A DNA stretch of 64,000 nucleotides from Lucifuga dentata (taxonomy: Eukaryota > Chordata > Actinopteri > Ophidiiformes > Bythitidae). Location of the stretch: NCBI GenBank assembly GCA_014773175.1, contig VXCM01001575.1, positions 1-64,000 on the forward strand, given 5' to 3'. Numbering within the stretch: the first letter of the stretch is position 1; every line of letters starts with the position of its first letter. The translations under genes and the position numbers were made by a program. Positions 46,713 through 59,164 of this stretch are shown one piece after another. The notes under the pieces were generated by a model. It was given only the letters and a program-made list of their open reading frames with translations. It was not told where the DNA came from and ran no database searches.

Positions 46713-47881
46713 GCCTAGTTCCATCCTTGTCAAGCTGAGTGCCAACCTTTCCATTCATACAATAAGGACATTCATGGCACATCTTGCAGTCACATCTGAT
46801 CTGTGAGCTTCAAGTCTTTGAAATAATCTAATGTTTGAAAGTGTGATTGATTTGTCTTAAAGGTTTTTGTGTGAAGCTATCCATCAGTTCCACCTTGACA
46901 GAAGATTGCAGTATGTCTGTTTCTCAGCATCTGCCATGGCTCACATCATAACCAAGTTTACTTCACATAATTGGCTCTGTAGCCTGGTATCGTTGCACAG
47001 AGGCCTGTCTGTCACGTGCTTCTACACTTTTGTCATTTCTGTTGTTAAATGCTTTAACTTGGCTTCCTCTCTACAGCAACGACAATCACAAATTTCAGAA
47101 CCTGCTCTTTTCTGTCTGCAGTCAGAACACTTAACACCTTATGCATCCTCATCTAATATCCAAAACTGTCTGGACTGACCAAAATGCACCACAGGTTTAC
47201 TTTATAACCTGGAGAACTGAAATGAACTTTAAACATTATACAGAAATAGATTTGTATACTGATTTATTTTGGATTAAATCTGATGCTACTGCAATGTTGC
47301 ACCAAAATTATAATCTCCAGCTCTTGCTATAATATGTTTTCTATCTTCTATGTAACTCAAATAAAAGCAGTTCAAATTAATCATAAAAACAATGTTAACT
47401 GTTGAATAGTTTAATCCACAAAGACTATATATTATTAAAGGTCAAGGGTAATTTTCTTATTGTATGGGATATTGGACATAATTGTTACTTAAGTAAGGCA
47501 TTACCAAAATGGAAATGCATCTTGATATCAGATTTGGTCCACAAACACACACAAACAAACTGTGTGACCAGCATCCACTTTTACAGGCTTTTGGAGCAGG
47601 CCTTTTTGGAGAGGGTTTTAAAGGGAGAGTAGATAAAATCATCTGTTTTCATTCAGTGTGTACATTGAAGCTGCAGCAAAGGAGAGTAGAAATGGATCAA
47701 GGTGTTTTTTTTTCCCCATTAAGGCATGAAAATAACAATCAAATTAATGAGAAGAAAAACAAAACCTCAGGTCTGATCACAAACATGCTAAATTCAGTAG
47801 GAGATCATGTCACCACCTAAATGGCTATTGTCAATTCCCAGATTCTTCATAACAGAATTCCCATCACAGTCCTTTACTCAC

Positions 47882-48033
47882 ATCTCTGTCCAAAACTCGT
47901 CCGGTGCTGTTGAGGAAGAGTCTCTGCCGCGCAGCATCCAGTATCACCCAGTAATCATAGTTTTCCAGCAATGTGAGAGAGATGGTTCGTCCAGGAATGC
48001 CCTTAATCTGCATGTTTTCCACCAGAACGGTTC
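47882..48033 (-). CDS. pcdh15: pcdh15 visible exon 1: EC1, middle part
   Basis: The segment is 152 bp. It starts after TTCACAG with two bases completing a split glycine codon and ends before GTGAGT in phase 0. It encodes [12 protein letters not shown], a segment with YDYWVI, and [11 protein letters not shown]. This is the cadherin-23-binding EC1 repeat; human PCDH15 has GTILVDNMLIKG and [11 protein letters not shown] at the same places. It is the most N-terminal part of the gene visible here. The entering phase (1) shows that at least one more coding exon lies upstream. That exon would hold the signal peptide end and the first strands of EC1, and I could not find it between 48034 and 64000. 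Confidence 0.95.
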
Positions 48034-49149
48034 CTGTGAAGGCAGAGCTTTGAGTTAACAGCAGGACCCTGTTGTGAGGATGCTGAAGAATAGTCAGTCA
48101 ATGAGTACGTTGCTGAGATTCCCTATACAAATAAATAATCAACACCGATAATTATGATTCCCAAGGGTACCAGCATCTTCTGGTTTGTATTGCAAAATAT
48201 TTGAAGTAGTGACAGAATAAACCACAGCAGCCCTCTGGGACTAAAGCCTTTTTCATCTATGAATTGATCAAAAGTAACCAAACTGGTGGATTTTCAAAAT
48301 ATCTGCTGGTTCAAACAGCAAATTTGATGAGGTATGTTAATTATTATCAGTGCTGTAGTAGTTGGAAGTATACTTGGCTGGGAAATGACTAACGCAACAG
48401 TAAAAATGGCAACAAGTCACAGATACATAGAGAGGCTGGAACCATCTGCTACCACATGGTGCTAAATTTAATTTTTCACAGCTTATGCTTGCTGTTCCTC
48501 TTAACGTGATGGCTCTTTAGTTAAAACAAACTGTTGGTACAATGAATCACTTAAACTATGGATAGTGACCAGCTTAAAAAAAAAATAAAAAAAAGGCTAC
48601 TGTAATTCTATAGATGCATTCCTACAAATACATTATATTTTTCACTTACATTTTCTCACATCACACCACAGAAGGGTGTAGTAATGTCATTTTACCACTA
48701 TGAGGATTAGGCATTTCTTCAAGCATTGATTCCCTCTTCAAACAGTATTACCAACTCAATACACAATGAAAAAGATTATAGTAAGTAAAGACAAATATAT
48801 AAAGCTTGCACATTGTTTACTTATAGGATCAAGGGAGTGTTGCAACTGTCAGTCAAATCTGTTTTCAGGCCAGCAGGAGTTAATTACTACAGCTTCAAAC
48901 GTGAGAGAGTTATTGTTAAAGCAAAGTAGTGTTTTCATGTTCAACCTGCAATTGACAAAATGCCAAAACTGGTGAGTCTTCAAATAAAGTGCATTATGTT
49001 TTCTTCAAAATATTAAGCTCATCCATATATAGATGTAAAATTGATGTGTATGCATGCACATAAAGAGAAGACATGCCTCACCAGTCTTTCAGCTGTAAAA
49101 CCTATAGATCTTATAATCAGTGCTGCATGTAAATGGTATGAAGAACCAC

Positions 49150-49174
49150 TTGCCTGCCCTGAAAGGGCAGGCAA
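49150..49174. repeat. perfect GC-rich hairpin, 11-bp stem
   Basis: TTGCCTGCCCT, loop GAA, then AGGGCAGGCAA. It lies 50 bases from the GA tract 49224-49263 and about 1.1 kb upstream of pcdh15 exon 1 in gene sense. Confidence 0.9.
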
Positions 49175-49218
49175 AGGAAAGGCAAATGCATGTGTCAGCT
49201 CTCCTGCCATTTGTTCAC

Positions 49219-49223
<5 letters not shown>

Positions 49224-49263
<40 letters not shown>
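49224..49263. repeat. (GA)n microsatellite
   Basis: CT in gene sense. No pcdh15 exon was found beside it. Confidence 0.95.
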
Positions 49264-49267
<4 letters not shown>

Positions 49268-50654
49268 TGTCAAATAATAACTGAAACTGCTTGAACTCCT
49301 TCTCATTCCATTTTCTTTAACTTCCATGCCAACCTGCAAACATATGACAGTTGACCTGCAAAATGTGCAACTGTCTTTCTTCATCTTTGAAGAGTAGACA
49401 CAAAAAAAAAGAAGTGAAGAAAGTGTGAATCAAAATGTAGATCTACTGGTACTCATTGTAGTACCAGACTGAAAATTATGTGCATCTGTGCTTATAATGG
49501 ACTTTCATTTACCACCAGTAGCAACATTTTATCCTTTCATTGGGCAGGTTTATTCATTTTTTGAATCATTATTGAAAATTCTCAAGGTGGAGCACAGATG
49601 GGATGTGTCAGGGAAGTCTTTGCATTGTAATTTACACACCTCCATTTTTAAGCTGCTTGTAATGATTGCGCTCTGTTTGCAGCACTCAGGGCTTGATGCA
49701 TTTGTGTGCTATGATCAAAGGACCTGTAATTATCTGTCTTGCTTGGACTGAACCCCATGTGAAAAATGGATCTTCTAAGAATTTAATTTAAGAGTCAAAG
49801 GGCCCTCCCCGCTGCTCTTGATTAATTTAAAACACAGCTTTTCATAAATATGTCTGCCTCAGTAACTTGAATGGAGGCCTACATCTTTCTGAAACTCCCT
49901 GGTCGTAAATTACATCCCTGATAGTAAGGGAGGGCAGAAAGAACCTCCTTTTTTCTCAAGTTAATTGAACTTCAGCTTTTCTGCTGAAAAGTGATTTGCT
50001 CCCAGTGGTGTCATTTCACACACAGCAGCCCGCCTCCTTTTGGAGATGCCTGTGATCTGAGCTTCATAGCAGAGCAGCACCACAGATGGAGGACAGGGGG
50101 CTTACTTTCATCCCAAATATCAATATTGTTGGCATCGTTGGATTATGGTAGCAGATAAGTGTGGAAGCACATGTCTGAGAGCCTCCAGGCTCAGTTTGAA
50201 AGAAAGGTAGAGGCTTAATGGTATTGACCATGGGGTCCTATTTGAAATGCTTTGAACTTAATCCGCATTGTTGTATTAAAAACAATATAAAAGGGTTCAA
50301 GTGCTGCAATGCAGCAAAGCAAAAGTAATCAAAAGTGGTTGCGAAGGACTAAAAACATTCATTTAACTTTGAAGCAGAAGTTGCAACACAATCTTTAAAG
50401 GTATGGTCAGGAACTTAAAAAATATATATTGAATTTTTGTACACTTTCATTAAATTCTGAAAGGAATTATGAAATGGTCTGTGAAAAAAGTCAAACCTCT
50501 GTGGCTCCTCCTACTGGAGTAAAGCTGATTTGAAGAAAACATTTGGTCCCGAATTTTTCCACCAATCAGCACAAAGAAGCGTCTCAGAATGCTGTCAATC
50601 ACATCTCATTGCATTTGCGGCGCCTTTTCCAGCTGTGCTCAGACAGACTAGTAA

Positions 50655-51018
50655 ACAATCCATCCATCCATCCATTTTCTACACCGGTTTATCCTGTTAA
50701 GGGTCATGGGGGGCTGGAGCCTATCGCAGCAGTCATTGGGCAAGAGGCGGGGTACACCCTGGACAGGTCGCCAGTCTATCGCAGGGCTGACACATAGAGA
50801 CAGACAAACTCATTCACACCTACAGTCAATTTAGAGTTTCCAATTCACTTGACCTGCATGTCTTTGGAGGTAGGAGGAAGCCAGGAGTACCCAGAGGGAA
50901 CCCACGCAGACACAAGGAGAACATACAAACTCCACACAGAAAGGACCCGGTCGGACTCGAACCCAGGACCTTCTTAATGTGAGATGACAGTGCTAACCAC
51001 TGAGCCATCGTGCCGCCT
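50655..51018 (-). mobile_element. tRNA-derived SINE with target-site duplication
   Basis: Read on the minus strand, it starts GGCGGCACGATGGCTCAGTG and holds box A-like (GATGGCTCAGTGG) and box B-like (GGTTCGAGTCC) promoter motifs of a tRNA head. A body follows, and then a tail of TGGATGGATGGATGGATTG type. Flanks GACTAGTAA (50646-50654) and GACTAGCAA (51019-51027) form a target-site duplication with one mismatch. It is a retroposon copy, not a functional tRNA gene. Confidence 0.8.
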
Positions 51019-51293
51019 GACTAGCAATTTACGTAATGGCGGAGCCTATGAAGAAATGACCAATTCCTCCATCTACATCAACTTTCTCCACAAGAAAAGG
51101 AAGACAAAACAGGAACAGTTAGCTAAAAAGAAAGACTTAGATAGAGCCAGGGAAAGAAGTCAAGAAGGCATCTCCAATTAATATTGGAGATGCTATCCAG
51201 CGATGGTGAGAAGTAAAAATATTGGAAGGTTGGAAAAGTGATGCTGAGCTGGCAACAAACTGGACGGGTATGTACTTTATTTTAATGTGCAAT

Positions 51294-51330
<37 letters not shown>

Positions 51331-51593
51331 CTGTATGAAGAAGTGATGTTATCAGGATTTCCATAATACAGGGTGAACATTATGATTTGGTGTCTGCTGT
51401 CATTCTGTACTTCATGCTCTGTCTAGTTACCTGTTGGTATTTAGACAGCGGCTATGTTGTCCAGCATTACTGTAGAAACTCTTTTGGTGTATTTAGAATT
51501 TCTTATGATATTTCACATGATTAAAACAAACATGAGAAACAGGTTTTATGGTGCAGTTGTCAAGGCTATGGCTGGATACACGGCATGTCTGCT

Positions 51594-51632
51594 CACCACC
51601 ACAAGTACATTTTCAACCTGTGGGAAACACTG
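51594..51632 (+). mobile_element. solo hAT terminus
   Basis: CACCACCACAAGTACATTTT followed by CAACCTGTGGGAAACACTG repeats, with one mismatch, the right end of the hAT remnant at 18229-18265. No transposase is attached. Confidence 0.65.
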
Positions 51633-51838
51633 AATGCTTAATTATAAAACAAAAATGTTTCAATCTACATTAATAAAGATAAAGATGTCATTTAAAATAT
51701 TTTTTACAAGATACAGCACATAAAGTGTTCACTTTAGAAAATGAATGACAGAGCAGCTGCACCCTCTGAAGGATAAAACCTCCGTACTGTCCATGGATCA
51801 GCAGCAACACAAACAGTGGTTTGGCCCAAGACAGACAT

Positions 51839-51888
51839 CCTCTGTCCAGTCTTCATCCTCTGTCCAGTCTTCATCCTCTGTCCAGTCG
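51839..51888. repeat. 18-bp tandem repeat, about 2.7 units
   Basis: CCTCTGTCCAGTCTTCAT repeats head to tail nearly three times. It is directly followed by the GCTAGC-rich minisatellite. Confidence 0.85.
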
Positions 51889-51902
51889 CCAGAAATTCTG
51901 GT

Positions 51903-52075
51903 CTCTGCTAGCTCCACTCTGTGCTAGCACCAGTCAGTTAGCTCTGCTAGCTCTGCTCTGTGCTACCTCCAGTCCGTTAGCTCTGCAGCTCCACTCTCTG
52001 CTAGCTCTAGTCCCTTAGCTCTGCTAGCTTCGCTCTGTGCTAGCTCCGGTCCATTAGCTGAGCTAGTGGAAGCTG
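51903..52075. repeat. degenerate GCTAGCTC minisatellite, unit about 46 bp
   Basis: Units of the type GCTAGCTC-YGCTCTGTGCTAGC followed by TCCAGTCCGTTAGCTCT recur about four times with substitutions and small indels. No coding meaning is seen. Confidence 0.7.
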
Positions 52076-54867
52076 CTTGTCATCATACTCATTCATAAAG
52101 CTCTAACAGTATAAAGAATCAGAGATGAGACATCAATAAAAAAAATACTGCTGCAAACAAACACAAATAAGTTCAATTTCCAGATTCATCTGCTAGCTTC
52201 ACAAAGCTACCGTTAGCTAATTTGCTGAACAAAAATGCTAGCAACGATGCTACAGTAAATTTTACTGAGATCCAGACTGTTGAGACTCACATTATCTTGC
52301 TAGCTAGCTGATCTTATTCTAATTCTTTCACAAGAAACGACATTACTAAAGTTAAATTTTGCTCTTATTGGTGCACGTACCATGTTGTTGACTTTTGCCG
52401 TGCTGTTACATGCCGAGTTCATCAGAGGTTCCAAACTTGCCGACTGCAGCTTTAACTACAGAGCAATTCAAACCACAAAACGGCAAGTTTCTTTCATCTC
52501 TGGAACTCAATTAGAATTTAAGATTTTCTTTTCCAAACACAGAATGTAGGCACTGTGATTGCTGTTGAGAAATAACAACCATCATTTTGAAAACGCAGAG
52601 ATTTTTGAAAACAAAAAGCCACGGGCTAAATACAAAAATAGAATCTATAACTGAGCATGAATGTTTTCCTTAACAGATTAATGGTTCTCTCTCCACAGCC
52701 ACAGTCCCTTTGTTTTCTTCAGGTGTGCTAATTCAAACTGTGCTGAGAAAGCCTGCACTTGAGCCTTTGATTCACACAATTTAAGGCAAATGTCAACAAT
52801 CCCTTTCCTGGCTTGAGTTCTAAAGAAGATTAATGTGGATGAACTGCTAGCTTTTATGAATAAGAACATTATGTGGGTCTGGATCTAAAGGTTAGCAAAG
52901 TACTGAATCTGCTCCTTCAAGGTAATAATCACCTTTTAACAGTTGATATGGCAGATCCGTTTATTCCAGCTGTATTAGGTCTTGGTGCAGTGTTTTATAC
53001 ATTGATCAGGCAATGCCGCTTTGCAGACTTGAGCAATGGTGGGCATAATCAATACAGATCTCCACTTTTTTAAGTCTGACCTATCTGGCTATTAGGTCAA
53101 CAGTTCTCAATCCTGGTCCTCTGGGACTCTAACGCTGCATATTTATCATGTCTCTCTGCCCTACTTGATCAAAAGTTGGTGCCTCTCATATCTCGTTTCA
53201 ACCAACGCAGTGCTGGTGCCAGTCGGCTTGGTCCCTCTAAAAACCAGCCTGCATTTTCACTAGTTTGGGAGTTGAACAAACAACGCAATTCAATCATATC
53301 AACTTTAAAGACGTGAGCATACTGCAGGGGATGGCTGAGGTGGAAGTCAAGGACAACAACAAACGAACTGTAATAAAGGAGCTTATGTTGTTATTTCAAC
53401 ACAAGCTTATTTATTATGGGTGCTGATGCTAGCCTCACAGTGTGAGCAGCATTCATGCTTAAACAGTACGCAGAAGTTAGTTGCTGTTAGTTGCTGCTGC
53501 TGCTTGATTCACAATGGTGGTTCAGACAAACAACAATGTGCATGTCCTGCCTCCTGGCCCATGACATCATAGTTCACCAAGGTTTTGGGATCGAAAAAGA
53601 CTACACGTAAACTGATTTTTCCAGCTTATCACCAATCTTTTTGCAGTGGAAAAATCCAGTTTGTAGTTCGGCTCCAGCACTGGTACCGGCCCCTGTCGAA
53701 AAAGTGGTACCAGCATATGATTGGACAAAGGCACCTGATTAGCGAATGAGACCTCATACTGTCAATTTCCACTTTTTTGTAGATGGCAAACATCATTATT
53801 TGTGCTGGAATCCAAGCAATACTTTAAAGTAACTACATCTCTATAGCTGTCCCATAGATATTCATTACTGGCCCAGTTAAGCCCCCAATTATCCCAGTTA
53901 CTTTTAAAGCACAGACAGGCCTGCCTCTCAGTGCCAGTTTGCTTGTTGAGAACCTCTCATGCTGCTCTTTTAGATGTTCCAAAGTCAAAAGACTAAAGGA
54001 GGTCAGCATTCGCCATTCGGGCCCCTGGAATCACGACTGGTCTACCTGAGGCAATCAGGTCAGCGAGTCTCTAATACACAAGTGCGAGCACACACTTACT
54101 CTGCCCATATAATGACTCCTTTTCTGTCTCACTCAGGCAGATTTATACAAACATCACCAACCATCTAAGGACCCACCCTGCAGCACCCATTGCCAAACAA
54201 AAATATGTACGAAGTTGGAATCACCCACAAATAAAGAAGAATGTTATACCACAGCCGTCCCTGCACTCCAAATTCTTAAAAACATCTAATTACTTTTGAT
54301 ATGATTTGACATGAAGGAACATCTGTCTGTTTATGCATGTCAGCCAAAGTAAACTAGAGTAAAAAAAGGCAAAGAAAAAAAGCAACAGCTGTTTCTTTCA
54401 GTAAACAGAGATACTAACATTATTGCAACTATCTCTTCCTCTGTATTACGGAAAAGTGTTTTACATCTTTAAATACAGGGTGAGGAGTGAGTCACAAGCA
54501 TTCACATACTGATTTTATATGGAGCCTTGGGCATAATCTTCTCAATGTGGGGTGTGAAATTAACACCCTGCCGTCCTCTGAAATTAGGTAATTTCAACCT
54601 GGGTGAAACTATCAAATTTTCCCCATCATGTTGACAGGCAGCTAATTTGTCCCTATGTACAGCCCAAAATAGCTCAAATACAAGTTTACATCATTTCCTC
54701 TGATTTCAAAAGCTGTGTATGAAACGTCACAACAGCTTAGTAGTGTTGCAAACATCTCAAACATCTCACAAGTGCAAGCAGCTCTTTTCAATACAACATC
54801 CTCAAGCATTGTATTTGATATACATCTATTTAGAGGCCAGCATTTGACTTAAAAGAGAATATATACA

Positions 54868-54912
<45 letters not shown>

Positions 54913-54936
54913 TAGATAGATAGATAGATAGATAGA
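54868..54936. repeat. (GACA)n(GATA)n tetranucleotide repeat
   Basis: About eleven GACA units followed by six GATA units without interruption. This is the Bkm-type composition. Confidence 0.95.
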
Positions 54937-57900
54937 AAATGCAGAATGATTACTTTTTAAGTTAGTTTGTTACTTCCACAATGTGGTGATGTCAACATTT
55001 AACACACCTGGTTAGAAATAAAGAAGTATGAGACTAGCGAGTGAGTGTTTGGCCAGTATCAGTGTTTCCTAGTCCATTGCTCAGGCTCAAATCTGCATAA
55101 TATGACTTTTGTAACACACTTCACACATAAAAGATATCGTAGTGTAATAGGGATAGTAGTACATTCTAAGCATAATTAACCTGACTAATAAATAGAGAAT
55201 TAAGACCAATCATGCCAACTCCCACTTAAGAGAAGTGGTTTTTTTTTTTACTTAAGTTGAAACTCTGTATAATTTGTGCAAATATTTTGAGCAATAATAA
55301 TATTTTTCAAACTTATGGAGCCTTTCACATCAACAGAGTTTAGCTTGACAAAATTGTAGCATTTATTTTTTGGCTGCCAATACCGGATCAATCAAATAGT
55401 GGTTTGCTGGTAACGTCACACTCGAAACATTCAACTTGGCCAATTGTCTGATTGTGTTTGTGTCACAGAATGCTGTCCTGTATGATAAAAGGAACAAAAG
55501 TTATAGACAACTTATAAAGTCAATGTGTGGAGGACAGCTAAAGAGATAAATATTCAGATACACATTTGCAAAAATCTTATCACGTTTGGTGTAAATATAT
55601 TTATCCCGACATTTATTTGGGTTGTTCTTGGTGCATAACGACCTTTAGTCATATTAGTGTGAAGCCAGACAAGCTTTTGTTCATATATTCATTATCAGAA
55701 ATCAATCTAAAGGAGGCTACTTATCCCTGTGTGCACAAACAAAAAATGATAAAACTGGGACATTATTGTAATTCAATTGAATTAAACCACTGTGTGGTGC
55801 TGAAATGAATGCTTAGTGAGAATCTGTAAATACCAGATTAATGTCGTAATTTTTGGATGCTGAAAGATAAGTTTATTACAGCAATATTTCTTGATCACAC
55901 TAAATGTTACTTATTGATGATTGCAGATGCAGAGTAAACAATCCTTGACGACTGTATTTTTGGAAAGCCTAAATGCAACCAATTCATATACCAAAAAATA
56001 AATAAATAAAATTAAAAAAATAAAATAAAAAGATGATTCAGTTCCCCAAAATAATGAAGTCTGCCTCTACTGAGTTTTCAACTGCAGCATAGTTTACAAT
56101 AACCACATTCAATACTAAGAATGGAGTTTGCATCTCAGTACCGGGAGTCCAAACACTTTGCAATCACATCAGTGTCTTGCAATATTGAGTCCTTGGCGCT
56201 AATCTGAAGTGAGTGAGATTCATTCTGATTAGTCCCATCACACCCTCCACTAGCCAGACAGACTCGCTGGAAGTCCATTAAAAATACCTCAGAAGATGCT
56301 CATGTTATTACAGAGAACACCACCTAAATACACAAGGCACCACCGAATCTGCCTGCCTCTCTGTTTGTTTTCACAGTTATTTTATGCCTTCCTGTCTCAT
56401 ATCAACTAACTAGGGAAATTGTGTGATTATTTTATGCCTATACAATGGCCTGACAGATTGAGAAGCTGGTCCCAAACTGGCTAAACCTCAGCATACATCT
56501 GTGTTATGGATAGCTATGAGCTGCTTAACAATGCCCCTGTAGCATACCTTGTCACTCAATTGTGTGTGTATTACTCCAGTCTCAAACCAAGGGTAAACAA
56601 GTTAGTTTTCTTAACTTTATTCCATGTCTTTCTGCAAGAATTCTCCCAGTTATGGTCCTGGTATTATGCAGCCCTTCCCCATTAAATTTAAAGGTATGGT
56701 TGTCCAAAAATTGGCAGCTTGCTAATTTAAGAAGGAGACTAACAGGAAGCAGGATAGATTTGGATGATGCTGCTTCATCTGCACAAACATTACCCCATAT
56801 TAATCTGGATAAGGGATGCGCCTCTGAGTCACACCTGATCAGAGGATTCAGTGTGCACAGCAATCCTCCATTTGCAGAACAACACCTTCTATAGTGTGCA
56901 TGCAATTTTCTCCCTTCGGAAATTAGATATAAATATGAAATATGAGTAACCAATCTCTTTAATATCTGTTTACCCTAATATGAGGATTAAACTAATCCGA
57001 GATCTCATTACAACATGATGGAAGTTAACAGATGAAAGCCCGGTATCTTATTAACGGAGGAATGGAAATTACCAGGTGGCAAACACACAAATGAATGTAA
57101 TAACACAGACAATTTTCTTAAAATGACATGATAATAAACCATAGTTATTTGTATTTTGATGGGAAAATGAGACTTGAGAGAGATTTTACTAGTCTGGAAG
57201 GAACATCTTAATGTCCCACTGCAGTGGTGGAAATTTGTATTTACAGTATATGCTTGAGTGACTAAGAATTAAGTTTTTTTTCTTTTTTCATTTTTTTTTT
57301 CACGAAGAACATTAAATTTTAATCTTGTCAAAAATCCCAAGTGGAAATTACACTGAGATGTGTCTGTGTTAATACAGTATAATATGATAATTTATGACAT
57401 CTAATTGGCCGATGCTAATGATCGCTTTTTTACGTTCTATCCCCCAAACCCAAAACCTACCATTTCGCTAAAATTTACACACAAACTATCATTTCTTGGC
57501 AGAATCTGAGCATTTTAAAAAATACTGCAAAAGCAAAAATCCACCACAAGCAGAATATCACGTGTCATATGGCAAACCATAAAATCAACATTTGTTTAAA
57601 TATCATAAGCTATCTCACATACAAGTAGCAAAAACTTGATCCTCTCTCCTGACTGTGAGTTGCTGTGTGACTACAAACACACGGAGAGGTTTTGATTAAG
57701 CTGAATTTTCTTTTTAATGGAAACGGTTATGAGCCACAGAATGCCAGCATCATTAAAACCACCCCAAGGGTCATTATAATGTCCACAAACTTGGCATTGT
57801 GTTTGTGGAACAGATCCAGCATTTTATTTCTGATGATCCCATCAATACAGATTTGGAAGAGAAAGAGAAATCCTTTGGAATAATGAGCTGTGCATTAAGG

Positions 57901-58167
57901 TCAAGTTTCCGTTTACAAAAAATAACACATTAATGAATCTATAAGCCATTTTACAGTGATTTGTATAATTGTAGAACAAATTGCATTATGTGGTACATAG
58001 AACCCAACAAGTTGGAGAATATCACAAGGTAGAGAATTGCTATAAAGTTGCTTTACACTTTATTGAAATATGGCAACTATAATTCTGCTCTGTAGTCTCT
58101 CCACGTTCCTGTGGGTAGATACTGCAATAATAGAACACTGGTGGGATTCCCTTAGAGAGATGTAAAA

Positions 58168-58194
58168 ACACACACACACACACACACACACACA
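58168..58194. repeat. (CA)n microsatellite
   Basis: About 13 CA units in the 5' region of the gene. Confidence 0.9.
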
Positions 58195-59121
58195 TTCTAT
58201 GATGACACAATTAATCTATGTTGACTATTCCCACCATATTCTGAAGAAAACCAATTGAATAATGCAGTGAGGGTTCTGTTTACCCCAGAACCAGCACTCA
58301 TAAAAAGGCGCTTTTCTTAACCTTCCAAAAAAATAAATAAGTACGTAAACAGTGCTGGATGAATTTAGCACCAAATGTTTGCTTAATATGTTGTGATTCT
58401 CTCTGATTATACATAAATTAAGCAAATTATGTTCGATTTAGCAATGTGACTAAGAGGTGATTTGCAATGCAGAAACTGAGCTTTTTTTTTTTTTTTTTNT
58501 TTTTTTTTTTTTTTTCGCAGATGCTGAAAACTGCATGAAGCACCAAAAAATGGTCATGCAAATGATGACACGGTGTGGCACAATGCGTGAAAGGCTCATT
58601 TATATAGTGTAATGATAATAAACATGATAGAAACAGATGCAATTATGCTGACCAATTATCTGCACAATATACTGTAAATGTTCTTTATTTGCACATCAAA
58701 CAGTAAAATTGGTTCTGCACTTTGAAGAAAAACATAGACATTAACACAACTTGTACTCTAAATAGGGGCAAGCAGACTGGTGTTGGTGGTTTTGGTGGTG
58801 ATGGGGGTGTTCCAGGCAAAAATGAGCCACTTCAGCTCTAATTTACCTTATTCCTTCATCTTAAAGCAGAGAGTTTAACGTGAATCTTAACAGTGTATTG
58901 ACATAGTCTCTGACAGCACAGGTGTATATGGGAAAAAAATAAAAGCCAAATAAACCTCAATGCAAAGCTAGCACTCCTCTTTTGCTCACTAATCCAAGAG
59001 AGCAGGTGTTGTGCACTAATCCCGGCCACTCTCTAATTATATATTGATGTCCTAGAAATCATCCAAACTGGCCGTGATCATGGAACTGAACTGAAACCAA
59101 TGTGTATTAAACAGACAAAGA

Positions 59122-59128
<7 letters not shown>

Positions 59129-59161
<33 letters not shown>
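59129..59161. repeat. (GA)n microsatellite
   Basis: CT in gene sense, with no exon recognised nearby. Confidence 0.93.

Positions 59162-59164
<3 letters not shown>

Larger units (their letters stand above)
46117..47881. other. intron between exons 1 and 2
   Basis: This intron of about 1.8 kb holds the CT tract at the exon 2 acceptor, a LINE tail, a second GA tract, a CA microsatellite (46457-46506) and an old SINE fragment (46550-46712). From 46720 to 47880 nothing is recognised. Confidence 0.75.
8196..48033 (-). other. pcdh15: pcdh15 gene, partial: EC1 to EC6 coding region
   Basis: Protocadherin-15 is a single-pass cadherin that forms the lower part of the tip link gating mechanotransduction in hair cells. 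It binds cadherin-23 through its N-terminal repeats, and human mutations cause Usher syndrome 1F and DFNB23 deafness. Fifteen minus-strand segments were joined by their AG/GT borders. Their phases agree across every junction except the last, which contains an assembly gap. The conceptual product is about 640 residues and follows human PCDH15 almost without length change, with diagnostic stretches such as [30 protein letters not shown] and [11 protein letters not shown]. Introns range from 96 bp to about 6.8 kb. Both ends of the gene lie outside the window. Teleosts commonly keep two copies (a and b), and which one this is cannot be told. Confidence 0.96.
50396..52455. repeat. composite repeat region
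   Basis: Begins TTTAAAGGTATGGTCAGGAA and may end at GACTGCAGCTTTAA, two AAAG/CTTT borders suggesting an old TTAA-type element (weak). It has been filled by the SINE (50655-51018), a poly-A run (51299-51328), a solo hAT end and two minisatellites. I can support the parts better than the whole. Confidence 0.35.

Noticed and set aside
49019..49384. Minus-strand open frame downstream of a CT tract, considered as an extra pcdh15 exon
   Set aside because: The residues after the tract do not match any part of PCDH15 and no in-phase donor fits the gap before exon 1.
50940..51018. tRNA-like sequence with A and B box motifs
   Set aside because: It is the head of a SINE with a target-site duplication, not a tRNA gene; the cloverleaf is not supported.
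54868..54936. Regular short repeats considered as a CRISPR array
   Set aside because: They are uninterrupted tetranucleotides without spacers, in a vertebrate genome.
56562..56953. Overlapping open frames on both strands (110 and 123 codons)
   Set aside because: Neither resembles a known protein; overlap on opposite strands without other support is typical of chance.
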